Below are positions 1 through 7,556 of a stretch of DNA of 9,221 nt, piece by piece. This DNA is from Chryseobacterium gleum (GTDB taxonomy: Bacteria > Bacteroidota > Bacteroidia > UBA10329), in contig CAMCFW010000060.1 of NCBI GenBank assembly GCA_945874195.1, forward strand, positions 1-9,221. Direction: 5' to 3'. The number at the start of each line of letters is the position of its first letter. Positions within the stretch are counted from its first letter, which is position 1. The notes under the pieces were generated by a model, which made no database searches, was not told the origin of the DNA, and worked only from the letters and a program-made list of their open reading frames with translations. Made by a program: the position numbers and the translations under genes.

Positions 1-600
1 CGTTCCATCGAACAACCGCGTTCCAGTTCGGTCATCGTGTTCTATTGGGGAATGGACCGAAGCTTTCCGCAACTTGGCCTGCACAACATGTTCCTGACCA
101 ACGATTCCAAGCTGGAATACGAACACCTGTTCACCAAAGGAACGCTCTATGACGACCCCACGGTTCACCTCACCATCAGCAGCAAGATGAATGCGAAAGA
201 TGCACCAACAGGACACGAGAACTGGGCAGCGCTCATTTCGGTGCCACACGATACAGGTCAGGATTGGGACGAGCTGGTCTCTGCTTCGCGCAAGCGGGTG
301 GTTGCCAAGCTGAACAGGATACTGCAAACCGACATTGCCCCGCATATCGTGTTTGAAGACACCCTCGACCCCCGCAAAGTGAGTTCTGAAACAGGGGCCG
401 CCTTCGGTGCCGTTTTCGGCAACAGTTCAAACAGCATGTTCTCGGCCTTTTTGCGCCATCCGAATTTCTCATCGCAGCTCAATAATCTCTTTTTCTGCGG
501 TGGCACCGCCCATCCGGGACCTGGCATTCCGCTTTGCCTGTTGTCGGCCAAAATTGCCAGCGACCTCATTCAAGAGAACTATATTCCGACACATTCATGA
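1..600 (+). CDS. CrtI/CrtD-family carotenoid desaturase-like FAD oxidoreductase, C-terminal fragment
   Basis: The gene enters from the left edge in frame 1 with no start codon in the window; 199 C-terminal residues are visible. Near the end is FFCGGTAHPGPGIPLCLLSA (about 490-550), which matches the C-terminal FAD-binding signature of the phytoene desaturase family (GG-x-HPG-x-GIPL). The stretch FYWGMDRSFPQLGLHNMFL near the start and the phrase ENWAALISVPHDTGQDWDEL resemble, from memory, flavobacterial CrtD-like proteins (1-hydroxycarotenoid 3,4-desaturase) more than lycopene-forming CrtI. Known members remove hydrogens from membrane-embedded carotenoids using FAD. The stop codon overlaps the next start as ATGA (597-600), so the two proteins are probably translationally coupled and act in one pathway. 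The exact substrate is unknown; a polyene or retinol-saturase-like role is also possible. Family assignment is confident, the CrtD subtype moderate. Confidence 0.85.
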   Translation, partial: RSIEQPRSSSVIVFYWGMDRSFPQLGLHNMFLTNDSKLEYEHLFTKGTLYDDPTVHLTISSKMNAKDAPTGHENWAALISVPHDTGQDWDELVSASRKRVVAKLNRILQTDIAPHIVFEDTLDPRKVSSETGAAFGAVFGNSSNSMFSAFLRHPNFSSQLNNLFFCGGTAHPGPGIPLCLLSAKIASDLIQENYIPTHS

Positions 601-2330
601 GAGCCGAAAGCAGCGATTTTCACGTGGTCATCTGTGGCGGTGGTCTGGCCGGACTCACCCTTTCGCTTCAGCTTAAAAGGCTACGGCCCCATTTGCAAGT
701 AACGGTACTCGAAAAGACCACCCGACCATTGCCCGATGCAGCACATAAGGTGGGCGAATCGACCGTGGAGATAGGAGCGCACTACTTCGGAGAAGTGCTT
801 GGCCTGCGCAGCTATTTAAAGCAACATCAGCTTCCAAAACTCGGATTGCGTTATTTCTACGGAGGTGGAAAACTGCCATTCCACCTACGTCCCGAACTGG
901 GAACCAGCATGTATTCCCCTGTTCCTTCCTATCAGCTCGACAGAGGCACTTTCGAAACCGACCTTCGGCAAATGGCGCAGAAAGCAGGCGTGCAGTTGAT
1001 CGAAGGGGCTTCGTTGGAAGACATCGTTTTCGCGGAGAACGCAGAAAAGCATCAAGTGCGTTATAGTTTGAACGGACAGACAGAAAGCCTTTCGGCCAAT
1101 TGGGTGATAGATGCCATGGGCCGAAGAAGGTATCTGCAGACCAAGTTCGGACTGAAGAAGGAAAGCCCGCACACGGCCAGTTCGGTATGGTTCAGATGGG
1201 AAGGGCAACTATCGGTGAATGAGCTTGTTCCTGCTTCAAACACAGCTTGGCAGCAGCGCAATGTGGAAGACCGTTACCTGTCTACCAACCATCTCATGGG
1301 CCGTGGTTATTGGGTATGGCTCATTCCGTTGGCATCTGGCAATACCAGCATCGGCATTGTGACCCAGAACGACATACACGATTTTGCCGCCTATTCACGT
1401 TCATACGACACCAGTTTTCAGTGGCTTGAAGAACATGAACCCGAACTTGCCCAAAAGCTGAAAGGAAAACAACCCCTCGATTTCCGTAAGATCAAGAACT
1501 ACAGCTACAATTCTGCACAGTTGTTCTCAGCAAACCGATGGACCTGTGTGGGCGAAGCGGGCATCTTCTCCGATCCGTTCTACAGCCCTGGTTCAGACAC
1601 CATTGCCATTACGAACACCTTTACCTGCAACCTCATTTTGGCCGACATGGAAGGTAAATTGAGTACAGACATGGTAGAACTCTTGAACCACGAGGTGCTT
1701 GAAGTGCGTTTCCCAGACCAATTGAGCTACTTCATCAATGGCTATCACACCTTCGGAAACACCCCTGTGGCTGCCACCAAGTTCCTTTGGGACACGATCT
1801 ATTATTGGCGGGTCTACTCGCATCCTTTCCTCTGTGGCTTCATGAATGATGCAGACTTTGTGCGCATGTATGCCGAAAAGGTGAAGAAGCTTTCGGTCAT
1901 CAACCGAGCGTTGCAGGCCGAGTTCAGAGTGTGGGCAGAGGCAACTGAAGACGCACATAATTTTGAGTTCTGCAATCTGGCACAGAAACGGCTTTTCATC
2001 GAAAGTGCCATTGGACTGATGACCCGTCCGAAGAAGGAAGACTATGGCCTATATCTGGACGAACAGATCGAGTTCTTCAGCCAAATGAGCGAAGCCATCA
2101 GAAGCTTCGAGCGCAAAGGCACAGAGTTGGAGGGCTTTACTCCGTTCAGAAGTTTCCATGGAGCGATCTCTGAAGCTGAACAACGGAAGAACAGGATCAA
2201 TGAACGCATTGCCCGAATCGGAAATGGCGCTTTGCTCTATGCTTTCCGTGCCGCTTATCTGAACGTTTTCGTTCGGGGAAGAAGTAAAGTTCATGGCCGT
2301 TCCCTGCTCAAGATGCTCTACTCGGAATAA
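597..2330 (+). CDS. Flavin-dependent halogenase-like FAD oxidoreductase
   Basis: A 577-residue flavoprotein. I place the start at ATG 597, which overlaps the upstream stop and sits just before the Rossmann strand; an in-frame ATG at 534 would add 21 residues lying wholly inside the previous gene. Seen motifs: dinucleotide-binding GGGLAG (14-19), KVGESTVE (51-58, like the VGE motif of halogenases), YQLDRGTFE (112-120), WVWLIP (239-244, fitting the W-x-W-x-I-P signature of flavin-dependent halogenases), and VGEAGIFSDPFYSPGSDT (318-335), the second FAD-binding motif. K81 in LPKLGLRYF lies about where phenol and carrier-protein-bound halogenases have their active lysine, but this needs an alignment. 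About 240 residues follow the last FAD motif, longer than many family members. A carrier protein gene follows directly, which fits an enzyme acting on a thioester-bound substrate. It may instead be a monooxygenase or reductase of the same superfamily. Confidence 0.8.
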   Translation: MRAESSDFHVVICGGGLAGLTLSLQLKRLRPHLQVTVLEKTTRPLPDAAHKVGESTVEIGAHYFGEVLGLRSYLKQHQLPKLGLRYFYGGGKLPFHLRPELGTSMYSPVPSYQLDRGTFETDLRQMAQKAGVQLIEGASLEDIVFAENAEKHQVRYSLNGQTESLSANWVIDAMGRRRYLQTKFGLKKESPHTASSVWFRWEGQLSVNELVPASNTAWQQRNVEDRYLSTNHLMGRGYWVWLIPLASGNTSIGIVTQNDIHDFAAYSRSYDTSFQWLEEHEPELAQKLKGKQPLDFRKIKNYSYNSAQLFSANRWTCVGEAGIFSDPFYSPGSDTIAITNTFTCNLILADMEGKLSTDMVELLNHEVLEVRFPDQLSYFINGYHTFGNTPVAATKFLWDTIYYWRVYSHPFLCGFMNDADFVRMYAEKVKKLSVINRALQAEFRVWAEATEDAHNFEFCNLAQKRLFIESAIGLMTRPKKEDYGLYLDEQIEFFSQMSEAIRSFERKGTELEGFTPFRSFHGAISEAEQRKNRINERIARIGNGALLYAFRAAYLNVFVRGRSKVHGRSLLKMLYSE

Positions 2331-2351
2331 CATCGGTTAAATTTGCCACGC

Positions 2352-2606
2352 ATGGCATATACCGCACATCAGATCCAAGAAGCACTCTCCTCCTACCTCA
2401 GCGCTCGGTTCTTGGCCAGTTCTGTGAAATTGGATGCACAGCTTCCGTTCTCCGAATTCGGAATTGATTCGATGAGCGTGGTCGAACTGGTCATGTACCT
2501 AGAAGAGAAATTCGGCATAGAGATCCCGTCCGATCAGCTTACGGGCGAGCATCTACGTTCGCTTTCAAGCCTCGTTTCTTGCGCCATGGCCAACCAGGCG
2601 TCATGA
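2352..2606 (+). CDS. Acyl carrier protein
   Basis: An 84-residue single-domain carrier protein. I chose ATG 2352; an in-frame TTG at 2343 would add only MPR. The phosphopantetheine attachment motif is FGIDSMS, with Ser40 as the expected modified residue. The region after it (VVELVMYLEEKFGIEIPSDQ) is the usual helix II and following loop of acyl carrier proteins, and the length is normal for the family. It would carry an acyl or biosynthetic intermediate as a thioester after activation by a phosphopantetheinyl transferase. It lies 21 bases after the halogenase-like gene, and its stop overlaps the acyltransferase start as ATGA (2603-2606). It is therefore probably a dedicated carrier for this operon rather than the housekeeping fatty acid synthesis AcpP. 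The attached group cannot be told from sequence. Confidence 0.92.
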   Translation: MAYTAHQIQEALSSYLSARFLASSVKLDAQLPFSEFGIDSMSVVELVMYLEEKFGIEIPSDQLTGEHLRSLSSLVSCAMANQAS

Positions 2607-3862
2607 AGCTGCCCACGCTTTCCGGTTCCGATCAGTTCCATCTACTCGTTGACCGCAAAATGCTGCGGAACGGGTTGGTTGGAAACATCTCTCGGATCCA
2701 TCTTGAATTGGAACCGTCTGCAGACCTCGATCAAATTGCCCATCGGCTTTCGATAAACGAGACATTGGCGCAAGTTTCCAGGTTAAAGATTGTCCATCGC
2801 TGGCCGATGCTCCCACGATGGGAACAAACAGATCACTCCGTTCCTGGCATTGCGAAATTGGAAAGACTGTCGCCATCTGAGTTCAATGAAACGGTTCTTA
2901 ACCGCAAGGTCGACAACCGATCGGGCCTCGTGTTCATCGACCTGTGTACGTTGACCGATGGCTCTAAACATGTGGTCATTTCCATGCATCATGTGTTGTT
3001 CGACCATCAGGGAATGACCAATTTTCTGCAGGCAGTGGCCAACAATGGAGCTTGGCTACCGCTGTTTCCCGAAGCTGTTCCATCTTCCATTTGGCAACAA
3101 CTGGGCAACGCGGCCTACATGACCTATTACATGCTTTCGCGAAGCAGCGGAAAGCTTGGAACATTGATAGGAAAGAATGTGAAGCCAGGATCGGGTCCGA
3201 AATTCAGAACCTTGCATTTCGGCAAGGAGGAAACAGAACGTATTGAAGCGAATGCATGGAAGGCGGGTTCGCGCATCGGAAAAAGTGCTTTCTACATGGC
3301 AGCCGTGGCCAATTGTGTGCAGAGAGCGCTGCGCAAACGAGGCCAAGAACCGCCTTACCTCTGGTTCTCGGTTCCCCACGACCAAAGACGAAAAGTAAGC
3401 CCGGGTCACTTGGTATCCAACAAACAATCCTACGTGTACTTCCGCCTAAGCAAGATCGAACTTACGGACGCGGCCAGTTCCGTTTCGGCCATCGACCGCC
3501 AATTGAGACAGCAGATAAAAGCACGCATCACCGACCGTTATGCTGACCTGATGGATGTCCTTCGTTGGATTCCGCTAGCCATTTACGAAGGGATGGTTGA
3601 TCTTGCCTCGAACGGAAAGATGTCGAGTTTCGGATATTCTGACCTTGGTGAGAACAAGTATCCGATCAAGGGATTTCTTGGTGCCCGGGTAGTGCGTTTG
3701 GACCATTACCCGCCAGTCCCTTCCCCTCCGGGTTTCAATGTCATTGTCAGCAAGACCGATGGGCAGTTGCAGTTCGTGTGGGCCTATGTGGATGAGGCGC
3801 TTTCCGAAGATGAGATAAAGGAGATGGAAAGCTCTTTCAAAAAGAACCTAGGAATAACCTAA
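2603..3862 (+). CDS. Condensation-domain-like (CoA-dependent acyltransferase superfamily) acyltransferase
   Basis: A 419-residue protein. ATG 2603 overlaps the carrier protein stop, so it is preferred over an in-frame ATG at 2579 inside the carrier gene. The key motif is MHHVLFDHQGM, with H129, H130 and D134 giving the HHxxxD core of condensation domains, wax ester synthases and PapA-type acyltransferases; the usual following glycine is replaced by His, and a glycine appears at 137. Further fold-consistent segments are VPHDQRRK (258-265), the LVSNKQSYVYF stretch (270-280) and SFGYSDLG (342-349), perhaps the counterpart of the DFGWG-type motif. Length fits a stand-alone enzyme of about 400-450 residues. 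Such enzymes move an acyl group from a thioester to an alcohol or amine. The immediate upstream carrier protein is the obvious donor candidate (inference). Its 3' end overlaps the convergent sulfotransferase gene by 15 bases. Confidence 0.75.
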   Translation: MKLPTLSGSDQFHLLVDRKMLRNGLVGNISRIHLELEPSADLDQIAHRLSINETLAQVSRLKIVHRWPMLPRWEQTDHSVPGIAKLERLSPSEFNETVLNRKVDNRSGLVFIDLCTLTDGSKHVVISMHHVLFDHQGMTNFLQAVANNGAWLPLFPEAVPSSIWQQLGNAAYMTYYMLSRSSGKLGTLIGKNVKPGSGPKFRTLHFGKEETERIEANAWKAGSRIGKSAFYMAAVANCVQRALRKRGQEPPYLWFSVPHDQRRKVSPGHLVSNKQSYVYFRLSKIELTDAASSVSAIDRQLRQQIKARITDRYADLMDVLRWIPLAIYEGMVDLASNGKMSSFGYSDLGENKYPIKGFLGARVVRLDHYPPVPSPPGFNVIVSKTDGQLQFVWAYVDEALSEDEIKEMESSFKKNLGIT

Positions 3863-4957
3863 CTCCTTGAAAATAGATGCCCAAGCCTCGTGCACCTCTT
3901 TCATCCGTTCGGGGTCGTAGTTGTAGGTGTTGGTCTGGTAGCCTTCGTAGCTTTTCACTTCGGCTTTGATGAACGGTGCGGCCAAATCGAACTCCAGTCC
4001 AAGTGTTTGATAAGCTTCGCGAAGCGTTTCCATTTCATTTCCGATGAATTGCTCATACTTGATCTCCACAAGGTTTCCTTCCGGTATCAACTTTCGGCTA
4101 TCGAAATACTTCGTGAACATCTGCTTGTAGGAATGCACGATGAAATCGGACACCGTCTCGTTTCTCCAATGTTGTAAGGCCACCATGGGCAAGGTGATGG
4201 AATACAACTTTTCCGTAGAGAAATACACTCGGTACGGATCGCGGTAAATGTGAATGAACTTGGCGTCTGGAAACACCTCTAGGATGGCCTCCACCCTCGA
4301 TAGGTTCTCGGGCGCTTTGATGATGAGCTGCTTGCCATTGAATTTCAAGCTCAGCTTCTGCATAAAGTATTTGAAGGTCTTCTGCCATTCCAACTTGGCC
4401 TTGGGGTCATCGAACAGCACGAACTGATGAAAGGACCAAAGCATCAACTTGGGAAAATAATAACCGGGCAACATGCTGGCCCAACTCATGTTTCCGATGG
4501 AATATTCTGGTTCGGTGGGCATATCCACGCTTAGCCGTAGGTTGTCCATGGGGCGTTTTTCGGGCACACGGCCACCCAACATCCCCTGCAGCAACTTCTC
4601 GAACGAGAGATACAACCAAGGCATGAAACTCTCCTTAACGCTTAGGAAAGCGAATTGCGGATCGCGGCCAAGCAGGTAATGCAAGTACGTTGTGCCACTG
4701 CGCTGATGCCCGAGAATGAAGATAGGTGCCTTCACTTCGGTGCTGCGGATCTTGCCATGCCAACGCACGTGTTCCCACCAGATGAGCGGTGTGAAGAGCA
4801 GGATCATGAGGGTGATGACCACACACTTGGGAATGAAGCGCCATTCCAACTGCCTGCGGTAACGCCACAGCATGCCAAGCCAGGTGTTCAGGTTTGCGCC
4901 CATCACCGTTGGTGCCGAGAAATCGAAATGACTTTTAGGACCGTTCAGGCTGTTCAA
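3848..4957 (-). CDS. Sulfotransferase family protein with N-terminal membrane segment
   Basis: A 369-residue protein if started at TTG 4957. The first ATG (4903) would give 351 residues, but the stretch before it (FDFSAPTV, running into MGANLNTW) looks like coherent protein, so the TTG start is favoured with moderate confidence; no clear ribosome binding site is seen for either. The PAPS 5'-phosphosulfate loop is ILGHQRSGTTYLHYLL (81-96), followed by KAPENLSR (214-221) and the 3'-phosphate-binding region IHIYRDPYRVYFST (235-248). A hydrophobic segment at about 41-61, flanked by basic residues, suggests a single membrane anchor with the catalytic domain in the cytoplasm. Family members transfer sulfate from PAPS to hydroxyl or amino groups of lipids, sugars or small molecules. 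The acceptor here is unknown. It lies opposite in direction to the pigment-like operon, so co-regulation is not assured. Confidence 0.88.
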   Translation of the reverse strand: MNSLNGPKSHFDFSAPTVMGANLNTWLGMLWRYRRQLEWRFIPKCVVITLMILLFTPLIWWEHVRWHGKIRSTEVKAPIFILGHQRSGTTYLHYLLGRDPQFAFLSVKESFMPWLYLSFEKLLQGMLGGRVPEKRPMDNLRLSVDMPTEPEYSIGNMSWASMLPGYYFPKLMLWSFHQFVLFDDPKAKLEWQKTFKYFMQKLSLKFNGKQLIIKAPENLSRVEAILEVFPDAKFIHIYRDPYRVYFSTEKLYSITLPMVALQHWRNETVSDFIVHSYKQMFTKYFDSRKLIPEGNLVEIKYEQFIGNEMETLREAYQTLGLEFDLAAPFIKAEVKSYEGYQTNTYNYDPERMKEVHEAWASIFKELGYS

Positions 4958-4982
4958 TGGAAATGCTGTCGCGCGTGTTTTC

Positions 4983-5000
4983 TAACTTGCGGCAAATATG
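4983..5000. promoter_or_regulatory. Possible back-to-back promoters between the sulfotransferase and DUF5686 genes
   Basis: Bacteroidota promoters carry a -7 box TAnnTTTG. On the plus strand TAACTTGC at 4983-4990 is a degenerate match placed about 30 bases before ATG 5023. On the minus strand CATATTTG (4993-5000 read in reverse) matches seven of eight positions and lies about 35 bases before TTG 4957. I find no convincing -33 TTTG box for either, so both are weak calls based on position and similarity only. Confidence 0.22.
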
Positions 5001-5022
5001 CGGAATTGACCTTGAACACTCC

Positions 5023-7521
5023 ATGAACACAGTTCCGTATTTCTCAAGGTCCGCGTTCCTGGTCTGCTTATTCCTCCTTTCAACCTTAGGCGTATCGGCT
5101 CAAAAGACCCGCATATTCGGCAGCGTAACCGATGCACAGACCAACCTGCCCATCCCCTTTGCCAATGTGGTGTTTCAGAAAAGCACCGTAGGAATTCTGG
5201 CCGATTCGGTAGGGCATTTCATGATCGAGACCAACCGGAACTTCGATTCGCTCACCGTGTCGCTTATCGGTTACCGAAGTCAGAGCCTTGCGGTGAGCCG
5301 GGGTGTTACCGAAGAGATCGACATACAATTGGAGCCTTCTTCGATCGAATTGGGCATGGTGGATGTGCGACCGGGCGAAAATCCTGCCTTCAAGATCCTT
5401 CGCAAGGTGATAGCCAACAAGCCTAAGAACACGCCCGAAGCCTTGGATTCGTATGAATTTGAGGTGTATCATCGCGTGCAGTTCGACCTGAACAATTTCA
5501 CCGAGAAGATCAAGAAGAACCTCTTTCTCCGCCCCTTCGATTACATGTGGACGAACATCGATACCACCGAAGATGGCGTGAATTACCTGCCCATGTTGCT
5601 CACCGAAAGCAGCGAACAGCATTTCTATCGGAAGAAGCCCTACTCGAAAAAGAAGATCATCAACGGGCAGCGAACCTTCAAGTTCTTTCAGGCGCCCAAG
5701 ATCATGGAGTTTGTGCAGGACATGTACATCGACCCGAACATCTACGACAACTTCGTGGTGATCCTAGACCGCAGCTTTCCGAGCCCCATCAACGACCTAT
5801 ATAAGCGGAACTACAATTTCCTGCTTGATTCGGGCTTTCACAACATCGATGGTTTCAATTGTCACCACATCTATTTCAAACCCAAAGGCAAGAGCGATGT
5901 AGCTTTTACAGGCGATATGTACATCGACACATCGAGCTATGCCGTGGTGCTGGTCAACCTGGAATTCAGCGTGGAGGCCAACATCAATTTTGTGCGGAAT
6001 TACTGGATACAACAGCAGTATTCGCTCGTTGGGAGCAAGCAATGGTTTCTGACCAAAAGCCGAGTGATAGGCGATTTTACGGTGATCGAAAACGCACAGG
6101 ACATGACCGGTTTCTTCGGAAAAAAGACCACCGAGGTCCGCAATATCAAGATGAACGAGCCACGTAATGCGGGCTTCTACTCTACCATCGACCCCGTTAT
6201 TGTGCTGGATAGTGCCCATGTACGGGACGAAACCTTCTGGAACGAGGCCAGACGCGACACCTTCAGCACGGAGCAGCAGAACTTGGTGTCGATGATTGAC
6301 CGCATGAACCACGACCCGAAATGGAAATTGCTTATCGGTGGTCTGAAGCTTTTGGCCGAAGGTTGGGTGCCTTTCCGGCACATCGATGTGGGGAACGTGT
6401 TCTCGTTCTACAGCTACAACCAATACGAAGGCTCGCGTGTGAAGCTCGGATTCAGAACAAACGAGCGTTTCAGCGATCAGGTGAAACTGGGAGGTTATCT
6501 GGCCTATGGCATAGGCGACAATCGCTTTAAGGGCGGTGGCGAGGCCTCGTTCGCCTTCCCAACCAAGCTGAACAAACGCTGGGTGGTGGGTGTGTCCTAT
6601 CGCAACGACCTGTTTCAGCAAGGCCGTAGCCAGAACATGTTGCCGTTGGATCATGTTCTCACCTCGTTCGTACGCATAAGCGGTGCCGAAAAACGGAGCA
6701 TGTTGGAGAGTTATAGCGGATACTTGGAACGGCAATGGTTCACGGGGCTTTCTTCGCGCATCTCGCTGTTCAAAGACAAGTACAGTCCACTTGGCAATCC
6801 GTTCAGAATGAGGTATGAAGGCGACACGCTGAACTTGGACGGCTATGCTACGGGCGGATTCAAGTTCAATCTTCGCTTCGCATGGGGCGAAAAGGACCTT
6901 CCGGCCACCTTCGATATGGTTGACGGTCCTTTCTTCTTCCGAAAATACCCGATGGTCTCGTTGGAAGTGGCCGTTGGCATCAAAGATCTTTTCGGTTCGC
7001 AGTTTAATTATCAGCACTATAAACTAAAGCTGGAATATCAGTTGAACGCCAATAAATGGGGCTATCTGAACGTGTTGGCCGAAGGAGGGGTCATTAATGG
7101 TTATCTGCCCTATCAACTCTTGCACGTTCCCGATGGCAATCCGCTTGTGTTCAACGATGACCACGGGTTCAACCTGATGAACCACATGGAATTTGTGAGC
7201 GACAAGTATGTTTCGTTGCAGTTGGAACACCACTTCAACGGACTGCTTTTCAACCTTATTCCGGGTGTGCGCAAACTGAAATTGCGCGAAGTGCTCATCG
7301 GAAAACTCTACTACGGAGGCCTTACTGCTCATAACCTGAACGGACAATACATTCTGGCCGATGGAATGAGCAACACACGGATACCCTATGTGGAGCTTGG
7401 TTTCGGCATCGAGAACATCCTCAAGATATCGCGCATCGACTTCACTTGGCGGGTCACCCAATTGGGAAATTCAAACACCCTTGGATTTATCGTAAAGCCG
7501 AGTTTTTACTTCCGGTTTTAA
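5023..7521 (+). CDS. DUF5686 and carboxypeptidase-like regulatory domain outer-membrane protein
   Basis: An 832-residue protein. ATG 5023 is chosen over in-frame ATG 4957 because it starts a clear signal peptide: a hydrophobic core AFLVCLFLLSTLGV and a cleavage site near VSA|QK (residue 26). Residues about 30-103 (IFGSVTDAQTNLPIPFANVV, then SVGHFMI, LIGYRSQ and IDIQLEP) form a carboxypeptidase-D regulatory-like beta-sandwich, common at the N-terminus of Bacteroidota surface proteins. From NPAFKILRKVIANKPKN (120-136) onwards it follows the DUF5686 pattern, with a C-terminal half rich in alternating aromatic and polar residues that looks like an outer-membrane beta-barrel and ends in FYFRF, an aromatic C-terminus typical of barrel assembly signals. 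Length is normal for the family. The function of DUF5686 proteins is not established; an envelope role is inferred. It starts 65 bases from the divergent sulfotransferase start. Confidence 0.88.
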   Translation: MNTVPYFSRSAFLVCLFLLSTLGVSAQKTRIFGSVTDAQTNLPIPFANVVFQKSTVGILADSVGHFMIETNRNFDSLTVSLIGYRSQSLAVSRGVTEEIDIQLEPSSIELGMVDVRPGENPAFKILRKVIANKPKNTPEALDSYEFEVYHRVQFDLNNFTEKIKKNLFLRPFDYMWTNIDTTEDGVNYLPMLLTESSEQHFYRKKPYSKKKIINGQRTFKFFQAPKIMEFVQDMYIDPNIYDNFVVILDRSFPSPINDLYKRNYNFLLDSGFHNIDGFNCHHIYFKPKGKSDVAFTGDMYIDTSSYAVVLVNLEFSVEANINFVRNYWIQQQYSLVGSKQWFLTKSRVIGDFTVIENAQDMTGFFGKKTTEVRNIKMNEPRNAGFYSTIDPVIVLDSAHVRDETFWNEARRDTFSTEQQNLVSMIDRMNHDPKWKLLIGGLKLLAEGWVPFRHIDVGNVFSFYSYNQYEGSRVKLGFRTNERFSDQVKLGGYLAYGIGDNRFKGGGEASFAFPTKLNKRWVVGVSYRNDLFQQGRSQNMLPLDHVLTSFVRISGAEKRSMLESYSGYLERQWFTGLSSRISLFKDKYSPLGNPFRMRYEGDTLNLDGYATGGFKFNLRFAWGEKDLPATFDMVDGPFFFRKYPMVSLEVAVGIKDLFGSQFNYQHYKLKLEYQLNANKWGYLNVLAEGGVINGYLPYQLLHVPDGNPLVFNDDHGFNLMNHMEFVSDKYVSLQLEHHFNGLLFNLIPGVRKLKLREVLIGKLYYGGLTAHNLNGQYILADGMSNTRIPYVELGFGIENILKISRIDFTWRVTQLGNSNTLGFIVKPSFYFRF

Positions 7522-7543
7522 CCGTATCAATGGTTGTTCGCTT

Positions 7544-7551
7544 TACCTTCG
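7544..7551 (+). promoter_or_regulatory. Possible -7 promoter box before the secreted-protein gene
   Basis: TACCTTCG matches the Bacteroidota -7 consensus TAnnTTTG except for one C. It would put the transcription start within a few bases of ATG 7557, giving a very short or absent leader. No clear -33 box lies at the expected distance. The gap to the upstream gene is only 35 bases, so read-through from it is equally possible. Confidence 0.3.
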
Positions 7552-7556
7552 TAAAT

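Noticed and set aside
1593..1958. A 121-codon minus-strand open frame within the halogenase-like gene.
   Set aside because: Antisense shadow over the second FAD motif region, with no protein-like features.
3056..3427. A 123-codon minus-strand open frame within the acyltransferase gene.
   Set aside because: No motif; it overlaps convincing coding sequence with HHxxxD-type signatures on the other strand.
5086..5622. A 178-codon minus-strand open frame.
   Set aside because: Lies antisense to the signal peptide and regulatory domain of the DUF5686 protein, with no motif and no separate start context.
5797..7017. A 406-codon open frame on the minus strand inside the DUF5686 gene.
   Set aside because: It is fully antisense to a well-supported gene, has no recognisable domain, and its His/Val/Arg-rich composition is typical of reading the complement of a GC-balanced gene.
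7513..7524. Palindrome CGGTTTTAACCG across the DUF5686 stop codon, considered as a terminator or operator.
   Set aside because: At most a 4-5 base pair stem with a tiny loop and no U tract; likely chance at the stop codon.
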